Part shown: positions 4,248-5,668 of the stretch, piece by piece
Numbering within the stretch: position 1 is the first letter of the stretch
Layout: the number at the start of each line of letters is the position of its first letter
Origin: Clostridia bacterium
GTDB lineage: Bacteria; Bacillota; Clostridia; Christensenellales; CAG-314
Assembly (NCBI GenBank): GCA_017452035.1
Contig: JAFTNE010000191.1
Span: 1 to 5,668 of the forward strand
Length of the DNA: 5,668 nucleotides
Direction of reading: 5' to 3'
Notes under the pieces: model-generated
Databases searched by the model: none
What the model saw: the letters and a program-made list of their open reading frames with translations, nothing else
Told to the model about the DNA's origin: nothing
Made by a program: the position numbers and the translations under genes

Positions 4248-5024
4248 TTAATCGCCCTTTTTCATGTTCTTTGCAGAAACACTTGTAACCATTTTGCGAG
4301 GAACAAAGCGTGTTGCAAAAATAGTTAGACGGTTTCCGCCACCAATTACGTGCAAACTTTTGCCAGCAAGGGATTTTTTGTAGCCAATTTGCGCCACTTT
4401 TGCTGCCGTGATGGGCTTTATTTTTGTAAATGTGTAGTCGTTGTGGGCAAGCTCAACAAACTTACTTAGGAATGGTCCCGGGCAAAGTGTAAGCAATTTT
4501 ACATTTGTTTTGCGAATTTCGTAGCTAACAGCCTCGCCAAGGAGCAATACAAAACTCTTTGTCGCGTGATAGGTACACATGTATGGAGCAGGCATAAAAG
4601 CTGCAATGGAGGACACGTTGATGATGTGTCCTTCGTCATGCGCAAGCATGTTGTCCAAAAATACGCGCGTAAAGTACAACACAGCGTTACAGTTTACGTT
4701 GGTCATGGCAAGTTGCTTGTCGATATCCATATCTTTAAAGTCGCATCTGTCGCCAAAACCAGCACTGTTGACAAGATTGTTTACAAAGTAGTCCTTTTCT
4801 ACTGTGTAAGCAAAAGCGCGTTTTAGTTCTTCAGTTTTAGATAGGTCGGCAACAAAAGTGTCCACAACAATGTTTGGATAGGCATTTTGCAACTCTTGTT
4901 TGATAGTTTCAAGTCCAGATTGGTCGATATCTACCAACAACAAGTTGTTGTTGTCTTGCGCGTAAAGGCGTGCAAACTCGGCACCCAAGCCACTTGCTGC
5001 ACCGGTAATAAAAGTAATTTTCAT
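4248..5024 (-). CDS. Short-chain dehydrogenase/reductase (SDR), classical type, DltE/YqjQ-like
   Basis: This 258-residue Rossmann-fold oxidoreductase has all classical SDR motifs: nucleotide-binding TGAASGLG (7-14), acidic D32 at the end of strand 2 (LLLVDID, suggesting NAD over NADP), D60, NSAG (86-89), Asn111, the catalytic Ser139 in INVSS, Tyr152 and Lys156 (YHATK), and CPGP (181-184). The C-terminal basic extension (FATRFVPRKMV) is typical of the COG0300/DltE group. The substrate cannot be told; such proteins act on ketones, aldehydes or acyl-derived carbonyls in the cytoplasm. The start at 5024 is chosen because the frame's longer upstream Met at 5087 would precede the promoter, whereas this ATG has a GGGGG-type weak ribosome binding site and puts the glycine motif at the standard position. 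It is monocistronic and divergent from the TIR gene. Confidence 0.93.
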   Translation of the reverse strand: MKITFITGAASGLGAEFARLYAQDNNNLLLVDIDQSGLETIKQELQNAYPNIVVDTFVADLSKTEELKRAFAYTVEKDYFVNNLVNSAGFGDRCDFKDMDIDKQLAMTNVNCNAVLYFTRVFLDNMLAHDEGHIINVSSIAAFMPAPYMCTYHATKSFVLLLGEAVSYEIRKTNVKLLTLCPGPFLSKFVELAHNDYTFTKIKPITAAKVAQIGYKKSLAGKSLHVIGGGNRLTIFATRFVPRKMVTSVSAKNMKKGD

Positions 5025-5051
5025 AATGTACCCCCAAATTTTTATAGATAT

Positions 5052-5080
5052 ATTGTACCACACACACAAACAAATTGCAA
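5052..5080 (-). promoter_or_regulatory. Promoter of the SDR gene
   Basis: On the minus strand, TTGCAA (5080-5075), a 17-bp spacer and TACAAT (5057-5052) are preceded by TG one base before the -10, which is an extended -10 element. Start is expected near 5045, leaving a ~20-nt leader before the ATG at 5024. The spacer is a TG-repeat. Confidence 0.75.
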
Positions 5081-5140
5081 CATACAAACAGTACTAACAG
5101 ATTTTCTGCAAATAAGCTTACTGCATCAGCGTACATTTGC

Positions 5141-5169
5141 TAACAAAACCACTAGAAATCTATTTGTTA
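5141..5169. promoter_or_regulatory. Nested dyad upstream of the TIR promoter (possible operator)
   Basis: TAACAAA (5141-5147) and TTTGTTA (5163-5169) are exact complements. Between them, TAGA-AA-TCTA (5153-5162) forms an inner dyad flush with the right arm. It ends 10 bp before the -35 box of the TIR gene. No known operator consensus is recognised, and A/T richness raises the chance of coincidence. Confidence 0.3.
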
Positions 5170-5179
5170 TATGTAGGTG

Positions 5180-5208
5180 TTTACTTTCCAAACAATTTAT
5201 GATAAAAT
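5180..5208 (+). promoter_or_regulatory. Promoter of the TIR-domain gene
   Basis: TTTACT (5180-5185), a 17-bp spacer and TAAAAT (5203-5208), with TG one base before the -10, form an extended -10 promoter. Start is expected near 5215, just ahead of the ribosome binding site. Confidence 0.7.
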
Positions 5209-5218
5209 AACAACTAAT

Positions 5219-5226
5219 AGGTGGTG
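5219..5226 (+). promoter_or_regulatory. Ribosome binding site of the TIR-domain gene
   Basis: AGGTGGTG ends 5 nt before the ATG at 5232. It is a near-consensus Shine-Dalgarno sequence that supports this start. Confidence 0.75.
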
Positions 5227-5231
5227 ATTTT

Positions 5232-5668
5232 ATGATTTTTTTAAGTTGGTCAAAGTCTTTGAGTTTAAACTTGGCAAAAAGGACAGCAGATTTACTGGTT
5301 GATGTTTTTGAAACGGATAGTATCTTTTGGATTTCCACAGAGGGGATAGACCAAGGGGCCGACATATCCCGTTCAATTGAAGATGGTCTACAAAAATGCA
5401 ATGGCGCCATTTTGTTTTTAACCATTGATAACATCAACAATCCTTGGATTAACTACGAAGCAGGGGCTATTGCCTGCAAATCCGGCAACTCTCGTATATG
5501 GCCATTTGCATTCAATTTGCGCATGAGTGAGTTTTCGTATAGTCCAATTGCATCAAAACAAGCAATGGGGTTAAACAAGGAGGATGTTGTTAGGTTACTA
5601 CAATCTATATACGAGTTTGAACAAAAAAATATAGATATCCCCAAGGACAAAGTAGACCAAAACATAGC
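5232..5668 (+). CDS. TIR-domain protein, N-terminal part (cut by the right edge)
   Basis: The open frame yields 145 residues without a stop and reads as a bacterial TIR domain of the 'ISWS' type. Strand A is MIFLSWSKS (1-9). The BB-loop region is ISTEGIDQGADISRSIEDGL (34-53), matching the family pattern F-S-x-E-D-I-x-x-G. The core strand AILFLT is at 59-64. NPWINYEAGAI (70-80) holds the WxxxE motif with W72 and E76, the latter the expected catalytic glutamate of NAD-cleaving TIR domains. SRIWPFAFNL (87-96) and a conserved-looking helix (NKEDVVRLLQSIYEF) follow. Known bacterial TIR proteins degrade NAD+ or make signalling nucleotides in anti-phage defence; whether this one does is inference, because partners and the C-terminal part lie outside the window. 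It is transcribed divergently from the SDR gene, which has no known role in TIR defence. Confidence 0.85.
   Translation, partial: MIFLSWSKSLSLNLAKRTADLLVDVFETDSIFWISTEGIDQGADISRSIEDGLQKCNGAILFLTIDNINNPWINYEAGAIACKSGNSRIWPFAFNLRMSEFSYSPIASKQAMGLNKEDVVRLLQSIYEFEQKNIDIPKDKVDQNI

Noticed and set aside
5025..5087. N-terminal 21-residue extension of the SDR from the Met at 5087
   Set aside because: It overlaps the extended -10 promoter, would lie upstream of the transcript start, and would displace the glycine motif from its standard position.
5126..5665. Minus-strand frames opposite the TIR gene (5126-5440 and 5453-5665)
   Set aside because: They are antisense to a plus-strand frame with promoter, ribosome binding site and recognisable TIR motifs.

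Overview
The window looks like chromosomal DNA of a low-to-moderate-GC Gram-positive bacterium of the Bacillota, probably an uncultured gut-type Clostridia. The grounds are a secreted-type BspA/LRR_5 leucine-rich repeat protein, a membrane-tethered protein ending in a ribosomal uL15-like domain (an architecture I recall from Clostridia genomes), AGGAG-type ribosome binding sites, and promoters matching the sigma-A consensus closely. No species can be named from the sequence alone.

Layout, left to right. (1) 2-1033 (+) is the 3' part of a BspA-like LRR gene whose start lies outside the window. (2) A perfect 12-bp hairpin sits in the gap before the next gene. (3) 1148-3400 (+) encodes a 750-residue protein with an N-terminal membrane segment, acidic Pro/Val/Glu-rich linkers, two ~188-residue copies (about 60% identical) of an unnamed domain, and a C-terminal domain that reads as the C-terminal half of ribosomal protein L15. 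A strong intrinsic terminator follows at 3531-3570. (4) 3571-4247 is non-coding apart from one tRNA-Thr(GGU) on the minus strand. The tRNA is framed by a consensus promoter (TTGACA-N17-TATAAT), a hairpin abutting its 5' end, two terminators, three copies of a degenerate structured repeat, and an 11-bp direct repeat that duplicates the tRNA 5' edge. (5) 4248-5024 (-) is a complete classical short-chain dehydrogenase/reductase with its own promoter. (6) Divergent from it, 5232-5668 (+) is the N-terminal part of a TIR-domain protein, with promoter and RBS, cut by the right edge.

How the parts relate. The genes form separate transcription units rather than one pathway. The LRR protein and the uL15-domain protein are codirectional, but no shared function is visible. 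The SDR and TIR genes share only a divergent intergenic region. The most unusual items are the membrane-anchored uL15 fusion with its duplicated unknown domain, the repeat/insert architecture in front of the tRNA gene, and the TIR protein, which could belong to a defence locus continuing to the right.
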